Assembly (NCBI RefSeq): GCF_029589435.1
Contig: NZ_JARRAG010000004.1
Span: 56,637-120,636, forward strand
DNA from: Paludisphaera mucosa
Lineage (GTDB): Bacteria; Planctomycetota; Planctomycetia; Isosphaerales; Isosphaeraceae
Direction of reading: 5' to 3'
DNA: 64,000 nt
Below, in pieces: positions 1 through 8,472 of this stretch (positions are counted from its first letter, which is position 1; the number at the start of each line of letters is the position of its first letter). A model generated the notes under the pieces. The model searched no databases. It was given only the letters and a program-made list of their open reading frames with translations, and was not told the DNA's origin. The translations under genes and the position numbers were made by a program.

Positions 1-1
1 G

Positions 2-1336
2 TTTGAGCCCTTCCGCAAGCCGATCCACGAACGCGCCGAGGCCTTCCGCAAGGAGCTGATCGCCGCCGAGCCCCGCCAGCTCGACGCCCTGATCGCGTTC
101 GCGTCGCAGGCCTATCGCCGGCCGACGACCGACCGCGAGGCGCAGGAACTTCGCGAGCTGTACGCCCGCCTTCGGGCCGAGGAACTCCCGCACGACGAGG
201 CCTTCCGCCTGACCCTGGCCCGCATCTTGATGGCCCCGAACTTCCTGTACCGACTGGAAAAGGCCCCCGTCGGCGTCAAGTCGGCGTCGGCCTCCGACTG
301 GGAGCTGGCCAGCCGCCTGAGCTACTTCCTCACCTCGTCGGCCCCCGACGCCGCGCTTCGCGAGGCTGCCGCGGCCGGGAAGCTCCGCGACCCCGACGTC
401 CTTGCGGCCCAGGCGAAGCGCCTGATGCAATCGCCCGACGTGCGTCGCCTGGCCGAGGAGTTCGCCTGCCAGTGGCTGCACATCTACGACTTCGACACCC
501 TGGACGAGAAGAGCGAGCGGCACTTCCCGACGTTCGCCGCCCTCAAGGGGGCGATGTACGAGGAGGCGATCCTCTTCTTCGCCGACCTCTTCCGCAACGA
601 CGCCCCGGTGCTCTCGATCTACGACGCCGATCACACGTTCCTGAACCAGGCGCTCGCCGAGCATTACCAGATCCCGGGCGTGACGGGCCCCGAATGGCGG
701 CGCGTCGACGGCGTCCGGAAGCACGGCCGGGGCGGGATCCTGGGGCTAGCCGCGACGCTCGCCCAGCAGTCGGGGGCCTCGCGGACCAGCCCGATCCTCC
801 GCGGAAACTGGGTGACGGAGGTTCTCCTCGGCGAGCGCACGCCCAAGCCCCCGAAGAACGTGCCGATCCTTCCCGACGACGAGGCCTCGGGCGGCGGGCT
901 CTCGGTCCGCCAGCTCGTCGAGAAGCACACGAAGGACATCCGCTGCGCCGGGTGCCACGCCAAGATGGACCCCTACGGCTTCTCGCTCGAGGCCTACGAC
1001 GCCATCGGCCGGTTCCGCGACAAGGACGCCGCCGGCCAGCCGATCGACGCCCACGCCAAGCTCCCCGACGGCTCCGAGGTCGACGGCGGCGATGGGCTTC
1101 GCTCCCATTTGCTCACGAAGCGTCGCGAGGCCGTCGAGCGCCAGTTCTGCAAGAAGCTCCTCGGCTACGCGCTGGGGAGGGGCCTGATGCTGACCGACGA
1201 GCCCTTGCTCGACGAGATGCGGCTCAGGCTCGAATCGGAAGGCCACCGGGTCTCGTCGGCCGTCGACGCGATCGTCCGCAGCCGCCAGTTCCGCGAGGTC
1301 CGCGGGGCCTCGCCGGTCCTCGCTGAGGCCCGCTGA
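2..1336 (+). CDS. DUF1592/DUF1588/DUF1585 planctomycete cytochrome-like protein, C-terminal part
   Basis: The frame is open from the first base of the window, so the 5' end is missing and about 444 residues are visible. The order is DUF1595 (about residues 15-80, ending in the ILMAPNFLYR motif), DUF1592 (about 90-220, with ELASRLSYFL), DUF1588 (about 240-350, with SRTSPILRGNWV and the C-A-G-C-H heme-type motif) and DUF1585 at the C-terminus. In full-length relatives an N-terminal cytochrome c-like region and DUF1587 come first. The family is abundant in planctomycetes, probably periplasmic, and its biochemical role is not established. The DUF1552 gene follows 56 bases downstream, its usual partner. 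The family assignment is secure; the function is not. Confidence 0.93.
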   Translation, partial: FEPFRKPIHERAEAFRKELIAAEPRQLDALIAFASQAYRRPTTDREAQELRELYARLRAEELPHDEAFRLTLARILMAPNFLYRLEKAPVGVKSASASDWELASRLSYFLTSSAPDAALREAAAAGKLRDPDVLAAQAKRLMQSPDVRRLAEEFACQWLHIYDFDTLDEKSERHFPTFAALKGAMYEEAILFFADLFRNDAPVLSIYDADHTFLNQALAEHYQIPGVTGPEWRRVDGVRKHGRGGILGLAATLAQQSGASRTSPILRGNWVTEVLLGERTPKPPKNVPILPDDEASGGGLSVRQLVEKHTKDIRCAGCHAKMDPYGFSLEAYDAIGRFRDKDAAGQPIDAHAKLPDGSEVDGGDGLRSHLLTKRREAVERQFCKKLLGYALGRGLMLTDEPLLDEMRLRLESEGHRVSSAVDAIVRSRQFREVRGASPVLAEAR

Positions 1337-1392
1337 CGGGCCTCGCCTTCCCCGTTCGCTCCACTCCATCCTTCCGACCATCGAGGTGACCC

Positions 1393-2700
1393 ATGCCGAC
1401 CCCCGAGCTGTCCCGCCGCACCTTCCTGCGAGGCGTGGGCGTCACGATGTCGCTGCCGTGGCTCGAGTCGCACAACGTCTGGGGCGTCGAGTCGCCGTCG
1501 ACCCACCCGGCCAGCGACCCGCCGGTGCGGGTGGGCGTGCTTTTCGCCGGCAACGGCTTCCACGGCAAGGAATGGTGGGCGAAGGGGAAGGGCCGCGACA
1601 TGGAGCTGGGCGGCGTGCTCGCGCCGCTGCACGACTTCCGCGAGAAGCTCGTCTTCATCAAGGGCCTCTACAACGAGGAGGCCCTGAAGGGCAACATCCA
1701 CAGCTCGCAGACCGGCAACCTGCTGTCGGGCGCGCCGCTGGCCTCGGGGGGCGAGATCCGCTCCGGCACCAGCTTCGACCAGCTCCTCGCCCAGAAGCAC
1801 GCCGGGTCCACCAAGGTCCCCAGCCTGGTGCTCGGCTGCGAACAGCCTAACCCGTCGGTCCATAAAAACTACTCGATGCTTTACAGCTCGCACATCTCGT
1901 GGACGTCGCCGACGAGCCCGACGCCGCTGGAGCTGTTCCCCGCCCTGGCGTTCGACCGCCTGTTCAAGGACGAGGCCGCCAAGGGGGACAAGAGCGTCCT
2001 CGACGCCGTGCTCGCCGACGCCCAGGACTTCCGCCGCGACGTCAGCCTGTCCGACCGCCGCAAGCTCGACGAGTACCTGGAGTCCGTCCGCGAGGTCGAG
2101 CAGCGCATCGAGCGCGCCGGCGACCGCGGCGAGCTGCAGGGCTGGAAGCCGACCCTGGCGAAGCCCAACGTCCCCCGCCCCGCCGACGGCGTCCCCCAGG
2201 ACATCGGCGAGCACATGAAGCTGATGTGCGACATCCTCGTCCTCGGCTTCCAGACCGACGCCACCCGCGTCACCACGCTGAAGCTGAACAACGACCACAG
2301 CTCGCTGCGCTTCCCCCAGCTCGGCGTGGATTACATGATCCACCACCTGCTCTCGCACACCGACACGGCCGACTGGCTGAAGGTCAACCAGCTCTTCACC
2401 GGCCAGCTCGCCTACATCGCCCGCAAGCTCGACGCGATCCAGGAGGGCGAGCGCACCGCCCTGGACAACTCGATGCTGATGATGTGCTCCAGCATGCTCT
2501 CGGGCGGGACCCACGACGCCACCCAGCTCCCGGTGATCCTCGTCGGCGGCGGAGGCGGCAAGCTGCAAGGCGGCCGGGTGCTCGACTACCTCAAGGCTCC
2601 CAACCGCAAGATGTGCAGCCTCTACCTGTCGATGCTCGACAAGGCCGGCCTGCACCTCGACGCCTTCGGCGATTCGAAGGAGGCGCTCACCGACGTCTGA
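1393..2700 (+). CDS. DUF1552 family exported protein
   Basis: A 435-residue protein that starts with a twin-arginine-like signal (RRTFLRGVGVTMSLPWLE, residues 9-26). It then matches the DUF1552 family, with GVLFAGNGFHGKEWWAKG near residue 50 and HHLLSHTD near 318. DUF1552 proteins are almost always encoded beside a DUF1592/DUF1588/DUF1585 protein, as here, and the pair is probably cotranscribed. A GAGGTG ribosome site lies just before the ATG. The family is typical of planctomycetes and Verrucomicrobia. Its molecular function is unknown; a periplasmic role beside the cytochrome-like partner is inferred. Confidence 0.93.
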   Translation: MPTPELSRRTFLRGVGVTMSLPWLESHNVWGVESPSTHPASDPPVRVGVLFAGNGFHGKEWWAKGKGRDMELGGVLAPLHDFREKLVFIKGLYNEEALKGNIHSSQTGNLLSGAPLASGGEIRSGTSFDQLLAQKHAGSTKVPSLVLGCEQPNPSVHKNYSMLYSSHISWTSPTSPTPLELFPALAFDRLFKDEAAKGDKSVLDAVLADAQDFRRDVSLSDRRKLDEYLESVREVEQRIERAGDRGELQGWKPTLAKPNVPRPADGVPQDIGEHMKLMCDILVLGFQTDATRVTTLKLNNDHSSLRFPQLGVDYMIHHLLSHTDTADWLKVNQLFTGQLAYIARKLDAIQEGERTALDNSMLMMCSSMLSGGTHDATQLPVILVGGGGGKLQGGRVLDYLKAPNRKMCSLYLSMLDKAGLHLDAFGDSKEALTDV

Positions 2701-2729
2701 CCTTCTGAAGAGTCCGGACGCAGCGCCGA

Positions 2730-3056
2730 TCAGAAGAGGTCGGCGTGCGTCCCGGTCCGGTGGAAGACGACCTCGGTCGGCGAGAGTTCGTAGATCAGGA
2801 TCCAGTCGGGCTCGACGTGGCAGTCTCGACAGCCCTTCCACGGGCCGCTGAGAGCGTGATCGACGCGGCTGCGGTCAAGGGGACGCCGCTCGATGATGGC
2901 GGCCATGACGGCACGCAGCTTGGCCATGTCCTTGCCGCGGCTCTCCAGCAGGCGCACATCCCGCTTGAAACGAACGGCAAGGCTCGGCGTCAGGGGCGGT
3001 CGCGGGGCCGGCGTCGGCTCGTCTTCGCGACGATCGGCCTTCCGCCTTCGCGCCAT
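2730..3056 (-). CDS. YafQ/RelE-type mRNA interferase toxin
   Basis: A 108-residue protein with a basic N-terminal extension of about 25 residues, then a YafQ-like domain: FKRDVRLLESRGKDMAKL, HALSGPWKG, CHVEPDWILIYEL and the C-terminal RTGTHADLF. The conserved histidine near the end corresponds to the catalytic histidine of YafQ. In the family, such toxins cleave mRNA at the ribosome. It starts 3 bases after the stop of the antitoxin gene, so the two form one operon with the antitoxin first. The N-terminal extension is longer than in typical YafQ (about 92 residues). Confidence 0.9.
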   Translation of the reverse strand: MARRRKADRREDEPTPAPRPPLTPSLAVRFKRDVRLLESRGKDMAKLRAVMAAIIERRPLDRSRVDHALSGPWKGCRDCHVEPDWILIYELSPTEVVFHRTGTHADLF

Positions 3057-3059
3057 GGA

Positions 3060-3380
3060 TCAAATTCCGAGGTCGGCGAACATCTCTTCCGCGCTTTCAT
3101 AGCGGGTCACGTTCTTGCCCGCCCGGGCGTCCTCGATGGTCCGCCGCGTCACCTCGTTGAAGTCGGGCTCGTCGGGGAGCGGACCGGCCTTGTCGGTGCG
3201 CGCCCTGGCCCGGAGCTGGGTCAGGCGCACCAACTGGTCCGCGAGCGTCTCGCCCTTCTTCCGCCGGACGGTCTTGGGGCGCATCGAGGCCAGCGACGCG
3301 ACTACCTCGTCCGGCAGGCGGTCGAGGATCGAGTCGAGCAGGACGTCGAGCGCCGGGATCTCTTCGTGGATGGTGGCCAT
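3060..3380 (-). CDS. Antitoxin partner of the YafQ-like toxin
   Basis: A 106-residue protein placed directly upstream of the toxin gene. The chosen start gives MATIHEEIP; an upstream in-frame start would add 14 residues that look non-coding. The protein is acidic at the ends and basic in the middle (RPKTVRRKKGE), and the tail EMFADLGI resembles the toxin-wrapping tail of RelB/DinJ antitoxins. I do not recognise a classical ribbon-helix-helix by eye. Function rests mainly on gene order and size. Autoregulation of the pair is expected from the family but no operator was identified. Confidence 0.75.
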   Translation of the reverse strand: MATIHEEIPALDVLLDSILDRLPDEVVASLASMRPKTVRRKKGETLADQLVRLTQLRARARTDKAGPLPDEPDFNEVTRRTIEDARAGKNVTRYESAEEMFADLGI

Positions 3381-3433
3381 GCCTGAATCATATCCTGAGC
3401 CTGGAGCTTCGGGGAGCCTCATTCCGGCGTCGG

Positions 3434-5017
3434 TCAGAAGAGGAATTGGAGCCGCGCCCAGTACAGCTCGCTATTGAGATAGTACCGGCCCGGTTCGAAG
3501 ACGACCGGGCTGCCGAACTCGGTGTGCTGCCAGTCGAGGTAGACCTTCAGGTACGAGTTGATGTACCAGTTGAAGCCCAGGTCGAGGACGCCGGCGTCGT
3601 TGGACCAGAGGTTGGGATCGGCCAGTCCGGAGGTGAAGACCTGGCCGCCCAGGTGCAGGGTGGAGTAGCGGGCCGCCAGCTCGACCGCGCCGAGGCCGAA
3701 TTCTCCCCGCTTGAGGTTGAACGGCTTGCGGATCTGGATCGGGGCCCGCCGGGTGACGTTCTCGCCGGTCAGGAAGAAGCCGGCCTGCACATAGTAGGCG
3801 TCGACCGGGACGTCGACCCGCGTGGTGGTCGGGCCGGCGCCCGGCAGGTAGTTGACGAACCCGCGGTCCCACTCGGCGAGCAGCGAAAGCCGCTTGTAGA
3901 ACCAGGCGGCGTGCAACGAGCCCATCGCGCGCATGCCGTCCTCGCGGACGTTGTTGTTGAAGGAGAGGAACGCCGGCGAGGCCGTGGAGGCTCCCGACCC
4001 CTGCGACGCATTGACCGAGGTCCGAAGCGCGAGCGGGGCCTGGGTCGCCGCCTGGTTGCCGACCTCGGTCGAGCCGCCGATGTTGAGGTAATTCAAGAAG
4101 GGAAGCCGCTCCGAGTGGCGGAACGGGCGGGCGTTGAGGAAGCCCACGAAATTGGGCTCGTCGTTGAGGTCCTCGAACGAGTTGCGCTGGCCGTTGAAGG
4201 CCCCGGCGGCGTAGTCGATCTGATCGTCCCGCAACGTGCCCCAGGCCATGGCGCCGATCTCGCGGATGTTGCTGAAATTGATGGCGAAGACCGAGCGTTC
4301 GGGCGAGATCAGGTCGTAGTTCGGGACGGCGTAGAACTCATAGGTGAACGGGACGCGATAGCGGCCGATCTTGAGCATGAGCCGGTCTTCGTCGAGCACC
4401 TTGAGGTTCACGAGCGCGTCGCGAAGCTCGAATCCCGAGAGGCCCCGCTGGAAGGAGGCCAGGAACTCGAGCTTCTTGGTCATGCGGCCGTTGAAGGTCC
4501 AGATCTGGCGGGGGATGAAGAAGCCGTTGTGGACCGTGCCCTGCCCCGTATGGTCGAAAAGCCGGTAGTCGACCTGCGTCTCGTTGTGGAACTGGAGCTG
4601 GAACTCGTCGTCGTCGCTGCTCAGCTCGAAACCCTGGCCGAGGTAAGCCTTCAGCGGCAGTCGACGCTTCGATCCCCGCGTATTGGTCGTGACGCCCGTC
4701 TCGCCGACCCGGAACGTCGGCGCCCCCTGGGTGGGATCGGCCGGTCCGTCATTCGCGGCCGGCGCCGGATCCGCGGCCGTCCCGGACGCGACCGTCGACG
4801 CGCCGCCAGTTCCCTTCGCCTCCGCGATGGAACGCATCTGATCGCGCAGCGTGCGATTCTCCTCCTCCAGCGCCTTCAGCCGCTTCTCGAACTGCTGGAG
4901 GATCTCCCCGGCCGTCGGAGGGGCCTCCTGGCCGCGTACGGTCGCCGCGCCCAGGCACAGGACGAGCCCCAGGGCGACCCAACGGCCCGATCGGAATTTG
5001 ATCGCTGGACACGTCAT
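3434..5017 (-). CDS. OprP/OprO-like outer-membrane porin
   Basis: A 527-residue protein with a signal peptide (WVALGLVLCLGAATVRGQ, about residues 12-30). A short coiled coil follows (LQQFEKRLKALEEENRTLRDQM, about 40-60), as in many planctomycete porins, and then a beta-rich barrel resembling phosphate-selective porins O and P. Barrel-like strands such as FQLQFHNETQVDYRLF, LMLKIGRYRVPFTYE and WYINSYLKVYLDWQHTEFG support this. The C-terminus YWARLQFLF ends in phenylalanine, as outer-membrane barrels do. The start at MTCPAIKF was chosen because it places the signal at the N-terminus. Substrate cannot be told from sequence. Confidence 0.88.
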   Translation of the reverse strand: MTCPAIKFRSGRWVALGLVLCLGAATVRGQEAPPTAGEILQQFEKRLKALEEENRTLRDQMRSIAEAKGTGGASTVASGTAADPAPAANDGPADPTQGAPTFRVGETGVTTNTRGSKRRLPLKAYLGQGFELSSDDDEFQLQFHNETQVDYRLFDHTGQGTVHNGFFIPRQIWTFNGRMTKKLEFLASFQRGLSGFELRDALVNLKVLDEDRLMLKIGRYRVPFTYEFYAVPNYDLISPERSVFAINFSNIREIGAMAWGTLRDDQIDYAAGAFNGQRNSFEDLNDEPNFVGFLNARPFRHSERLPFLNYLNIGGSTEVGNQAATQAPLALRTSVNASQGSGASTASPAFLSFNNNVREDGMRAMGSLHAAWFYKRLSLLAEWDRGFVNYLPGAGPTTTRVDVPVDAYYVQAGFFLTGENVTRRAPIQIRKPFNLKRGEFGLGAVELAARYSTLHLGGQVFTSGLADPNLWSNDAGVLDLGFNWYINSYLKVYLDWQHTEFGSPVVFEPGRYYLNSELYWARLQFLF

Positions 5018-5079
5018 GGACCATCCTGACCGTCGACTCGCATTCCGCTTCGTACGGTCGCCCGCGCGGGAGATCGGAT

Positions 5080-5289
5080 TCAAAGCCCGAGTTGAAGTAA
5101 AACGACCGCGGCGAGCGCGGCCAGAACGAGCCCGACCCCGAAACACGCCGTCGCCAGGGCCTGGGCCGCGAGGCCGGCCGATCTGTGATGCTTCGGGCAG
5201 CTACGGGCGGCGCGTTGCTTGAGGACGATGCCCGCAGCGGTCGCGAAGAACAGGACCGAGAGAAGGGCGAGCGCCAGGGTCGGGTTCAT
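5080..5289 (-). CDS. Small two-helix membrane protein
   Basis: A 69-residue protein with two hydrophobic segments (about residues 4-22 and 42-66) joined by a basic loop, RAARSCPKHHRSAG. A GGAAGG ribosome site precedes the ATG by six bases. It lies between parB and the porin gene, on the same strand as both. I do not recognise the family. The membrane prediction is clear and the function unknown. Confidence 0.6.
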   Translation of the reverse strand: MNPTLALALLSVLFFATAAGIVLKQRAARSCPKHHRSAGLAAQALATACFGVGLVLAALAAVVLLQLGL

Positions 5290-5404
5290 CTTCGGCCTTC
5301 CTGGCCCTCGGGGCGAATGCTCTCACGGCGACGTGAGCGGGGCGGAGAGACGCCGAGCCGGCCGTCATGGGCGGCCCGGCGATCGCCGGACGGCGAGTCT
5401 TTCG

Positions 5405-6349
5405 TCAGGCCGCCAGCTCGGCCTGGGCGGCGAGTTGTTCGAGGGCCTCGCGGAGCGCGGCGGCCAGCAGGGCGTCGTCGACCCCCTTGCGGTTCTCGAC
5501 GGTGATCTTGCAGCCGGCGGCGCGAAGGGTCCGGGTGGTCGGCGCCTTGTCGCCGCGGCGGGCCCCCCTGCCCTTGCCGACCGTGGAAGGCGTCCGGCGT
5601 GCGGCGACGCGGACGGCCTCGACGGCCTCGGCGCGGCTGAGGCCCTCGCTGACGACCCGCTCAGCGAGGTCGCGCTGGATGGCGGGGTCCTGGATCTTGC
5701 CGATCTCGTAGGCGGTCCCCGGCGGCAGCGTCCCCTCCTCGACCCGGCCCTGGACGGGCTCGGGCAGGTGCAGCAGCGCCAACGCCCGCACGACGGTCGG
5801 CTGCGCCACGCCGAGGGCCTTGGCCGTCTGGTTGCCGGACCAGCCGTTGCGATCCATCAGGGCGCGGAACGCCTTCGCCTGCTCGATGGGCCGCAGGTCT
5901 TCGCGCAGGCAATTCTCGATCAATTGCAGCTCCCGCAGCTCGCCCTCGTCGATCGGTCCCTCCGAGACCACGCACGAGAGCGAGGCCAGGCCGGCGAGAC
6001 CCGCCGCGCGCCAGCGGCGTTCGCCGCAGACGACGACGTAGCGATCCTGCGCCTCATCCCAGCGCACACGGATGGGCTGGAGCTGCCCTCGCGTCTTGAG
6101 CGATTCGGCGAGCCGGGCGAGGGCGTCGGGCTCGAACTCCTCGCGGGGCTGGTCGGGGTCGGGCACGATCTTGTCGACCGGGATCTCGACGGCGTTCTTG
6201 CTCTTGGCCACCCCCTGCCAGCGGCTGGGGACGCTGGAGGTCTTGGCTTCCATCCGGGCCTCGAACGAGCCCATCTTGGGCCGCCCGGCCCCCATGCTCT
6301 CGGCGATGTTGGCGCCGCCGGCCTTCAGCAGTTCGTCCAGCTTTCCCAT
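5405..6349 (-). CDS. parB: ParB/Spo0J-type partition protein
   Basis: A 314-residue protein. An N-terminal tail of about 60 residues precedes the ParB nuclease-like domain (VDKIVPDPDQPREEFEPDALARLAESLKTRG), which includes the CTP-binding/clamp motif CGERRWRAA near residue 104. Next is a helix-turn-helix (WSGNQTAKALGVAQPTVVRALALL, about 170-193) and a C-terminal dimer region. ParB proteins bind parS sites and load DNA-clamping CTPase dimers. The gene starts one base after the parA stop, so it is translated from the parA message. The palindromes upstream of parA are candidate binding sites. Confidence 0.92.
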   Translation of the reverse strand: MGKLDELLKAGGANIAESMGAGRPKMGSFEARMEAKTSSVPSRWQGVAKSKNAVEIPVDKIVPDPDQPREEFEPDALARLAESLKTRGQLQPIRVRWDEAQDRYVVVCGERRWRAAGLAGLASLSCVVSEGPIDEGELRELQLIENCLREDLRPIEQAKAFRALMDRNGWSGNQTAKALGVAQPTVVRALALLHLPEPVQGRVEEGTLPPGTAYEIGKIQDPAIQRDLAERVVSEGLSRAEAVEAVRVAARRTPSTVGKGRGARRGDKAPTTRTLRAAGCKITVENRKGVDDALLAAALREALEQLAAQAELAA

Positions 6350-6350
6350 G

Positions 6351-7166
6351 TCAAGCGGCCTCCCCGGCGGCGCGCGGCGTCTGGGCCGCTGCCAGTCTCG
6401 CGAAAATCTCCTCGCCGAGCGCCTTCATGACCTTGGTCGCCGCCCCCTTGGGCTTGTACTGCGCGACCGGCTGGCGCTGGACGATGGCTTCCTTGTAGTC
6501 GGTCGAGATCGGCACCGTGGTCGTGAACACGGCGTCGCCGTAGTGGGTCCGCAAGAGCTGCTCGAACCCCTTGTGGACCGAGAGCCGGGGGTTCGACATG
6601 GTCACCAGAAAACCCAGCAGGAGCAGGTCGGGGTTGGGCCCGGCGACGACGCGGTCGATGGACTCCTGGACGTCGGCGATGCCCTGGGCCCCGAAGTCCT
6701 CGGGCTGGAGCGGGACGAGGAGGGCGTCGCTCGCGACGAGTGAGGTCCACGACGCCAGGTGAAGGTTCGGCGGGCAGTCGATCATGACGACGTCGTAGCG
6801 GTCGGCGACGTCGGCCAGGAAGTCCCGGAGCGCCGTCTGGAGCGGCCAGTCGACGAGATGGGGGTCGGGGACGTTGAAGCTGCCGGCGGCCCGGCTGCCG
6901 GCGAGGAGGTCGATCCCCGGCACGTTCGTCGCCCGCACGACCTGGTCGGCCATGGCTTCCTGCTGATAGACGGCGGCGATCGTCTCGCCCGGGTCGAGCG
7001 CCCGCGTGGCCTGGGGCCCGAGGAAGCCCTGCGTGAGGCTCGCCTGGGGGTCGTTGTCGACCAGCAGCACCCTCCTGCCCCCCAGCGCCAGGGCCCCCGC
7101 CAGGTGATAGCAGGTCGAGGTCTTGCCGACCCCCCCCTTCTGATTCAACGCCGTGATGATCGCCAT
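6351..7166 (-). CDS. parA: ParA-type partition ATPase
   Basis: A 271-residue protein starting MAIITALNQKGGVGKTS, with the deviant Walker A box KGGVGKT at residues 10-16, LLVDNDPQASLT (Walker A') and YDVVMIDCPPN (Walker B). It matches small ParA/Soj ATPases without an N-terminal DNA-binding domain. An in-frame start 56 codons upstream would translate a palindromic repeat and is unlikely. It is coupled to parB, one base downstream. The 530 bases upstream hold palindromic sites and probably the promoter. Confidence 0.93.
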   Translation of the reverse strand: MAIITALNQKGGVGKTSTCYHLAGALALGGRRVLLVDNDPQASLTQGFLGPQATRALDPGETIAAVYQQEAMADQVVRATNVPGIDLLAGSRAAGSFNVPDPHLVDWPLQTALRDFLADVADRYDVVMIDCPPNLHLASWTSLVASDALLVPLQPEDFGAQGIADVQESIDRVVAGPNPDLLLLGFLVTMSNPRLSVHKGFEQLLRTHYGDAVFTTTVPISTDYKEAIVQRQPVAQYKPKGAATKVMKALGEEIFARLAAAQTPRAAGEAA

Positions 7167-7216
7167 GCGTCCCCCCCTCCGGAATCCGATTCTCCATGAG
7201 GTCATATCGGCCGGGG

Positions 7217-7231
7217 TATACCCCGCGTATA
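7217..7231. repeat. TATAC-N5-GTATA palindrome, copy A
   Basis: The core reads TATACCCCGCGTATA, flanked by GGGG on the left and AGCC on the right, which extends the dyad to about 23 bases. It lies 51 bases upstream of the parA start codon. It is one of five similar sites within 3.9 kb around parAB. Confidence 0.7.
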
Positions 7232-7283
7232 AGCCTTTCCCGCCCCGCCTCCTCGAGGGTCTGAAGCCCGCAACCACCGGGGC

Positions 7284-7298
7284 TATGCTCCGCGTATA
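7284..7298. repeat. TATAC-N5-GTATA palindrome, copy B (one mismatch)
   Basis: The core reads TATGCTCCGCGTATA, with one change in the left arm. GGGC and CCCC flank it and continue the dyad. It lies about 67 bases from copy A, in the parA upstream region. Confidence 0.6.
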
Positions 7299-7694
7299 CC
7301 CCCCTGCCTCGCCAGCCTCTTGCCTCGTTTGCAAGTTTGGGTTCGATCCGCGGAAATTTTTTTCGTTTCGTCCGGCCCGCGGTCCCTGTGAATCGAGGAG
7401 GCCCGCGAGGTTTCGTCCGTTTTTACAGGGAAAATTGGCCGGACGAGCCCTCCGCGGCAGCCCGGTTCATCGGCTCTGTTTCGGCTTGGTTCGCGGGCGG
7501 GCACGGGGAGATGAAGCAGAAAGCTCCGAAATTCCGGCCTCTTCGGAGAATCGCCGAGCTGGAGTCAAGGGAACTTTCCGGCATGGGCGACCACCCTTCG
7601 CGGAACGATTCCGGGGCTTCTGGCGCGGCCTCTATCCTGAGGATGGGCTCGGGCGGGCGATCTGGGAGGAGAAAATCCCGGCGGCCGCTCGGGA

Positions 7695-8351
7695 CTATAC
7701 CCCGGGTATACCTTCCGGCCGCTGGGGCGCGATGCTGTGCAGCCAGGCCCTGGCCTTGCGGTGACCCTGCTCGGCCGCCATGCCCAGCCAGTGGCGGGCC
7801 CATCGTCGCGACTGTACGACGCCGTCGCCCGATAGGTACGACAATCCCAGGTTGTACTGCGCCGTCCGGTCGCCCGCCTTCGCCGCCGCCCGATACCAGC
7901 GAGCCGCCGTCGCCGAGTCCGCCGGGACGCCGACGCCCTCATGATGGCACCAGCCCAGGTCGCGTTGGGAGTCGGAGTCGCCCAGCTCGGCGGCCCGGGT
8001 GAGCCAGAGGAGCATCTTCGCGAGATCTCGCCGGGCACCCTCGCCCTCGCGGTAGCAGAACGCGAGGTTGTACATGGCCCCCGGGTGTCCGCGGCGGGCG
8101 GACTTCTCGTACCACTTCCGGGCGATCGAGACGTTGCGAGCCACGCCCCACCCTTGGTCGTGGCAGACGCCGATGGAAAACATCGCCCGGGCATGTCCCT
8201 GTCGTGCCGCGCGCCTCCAATGTCGGAGAGCGGCCAGCCAGTCGGGCGGCCTCGATCGTTTCCGACCGAACGCGATGCGGTAGCCGAGGCGGAAGTCGGC
8301 GTCTGCGTCGCCGTGCTCCGCTCGTCGCAGGAGGGTCTTCGTCGTCTCCAA
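7695..8351 (-). CDS. Sel1-repeat protein
   Basis: A 218-residue protein built of about five Sel1-like (TPR-like) repeats. Examples are AALRHWRRAARQGHARAMFSIG, ARKWYEKSARRGHPGAMYNLA and ATAARWYRAAAKAGDRTAQYNLG, with the typical G-x-G-V-x-x-D loops between helices. No signal peptide is evident, so it is probably cytoplasmic. Sel1 repeats mediate protein-protein contacts, often in signalling. The stop codon overlaps palindrome copy C and the upstream gap holds copy D, so the gene is framed by the repeats. Partner unknown. Confidence 0.85.
   Translation of the reverse strand: METTKTLLRRAEHGDADADFRLGYRIAFGRKRSRPPDWLAALRHWRRAARQGHARAMFSIGVCHDQGWGVARNVSIARKWYEKSARRGHPGAMYNLAFCYREGEGARRDLAKMLLWLTRAAELGDSDSQRDLGWCHHEGVGVPADSATAARWYRAAAKAGDRTAQYNLGLSYLSGDGVVQSRRWARHWLGMAAEQGHRKARAWLHSIAPQRPEGIPGV
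7696..7710. repeat. TATAC-N5-GTATA palindrome, copy C
   Basis: The core reads TATACCCCGGGTATA. It overlaps the last codons of the Sel1-repeat gene, encoding its GIPGV tail, and contributes two bases of its stop codon (7695-7697). Confidence 0.7.
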
Positions 8352-8438
8352 CTCTGCGTCCCTCCCCGTGGCGACGGGCTCTCATCCACGGAGATGGAGC
8401 CCGCCCGCGGTCGGAGGTTCGCCTTTCGGGCCGGGCTT

Positions 8439-8453
8439 ATACGCCGCGTATAG
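8439..8453. repeat. TATAC-N5-GTATA palindrome, copy D
   Basis: The core reads TATACGCCGCGTATA, a perfect dyad apart from the centre base, flanked by GGCT on the left and GGCT on the right. It lies in the 121-base gap between the SulP stop and the Sel1 start. Confidence 0.7.
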
Positions 8454-8472
8454 GCTCGGCCGCCGATCGCGC

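Larger units (their letters stand above)
7167..7694. other. Non-coding region upstream of parA, with palindromic sites
   Basis: No convincing gene lies here; open frames on both strands have no ribosome site or family match. It holds two copies of the TATAC-N5-GTATA palindrome (7217-7231 and 7284-7298), an A/T run at about 7356-7366, and a third palindrome at the 3' edge overlapping the Sel1 gene. It probably includes the parAB promoter and candidate partition sites. Confidence 0.6.
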
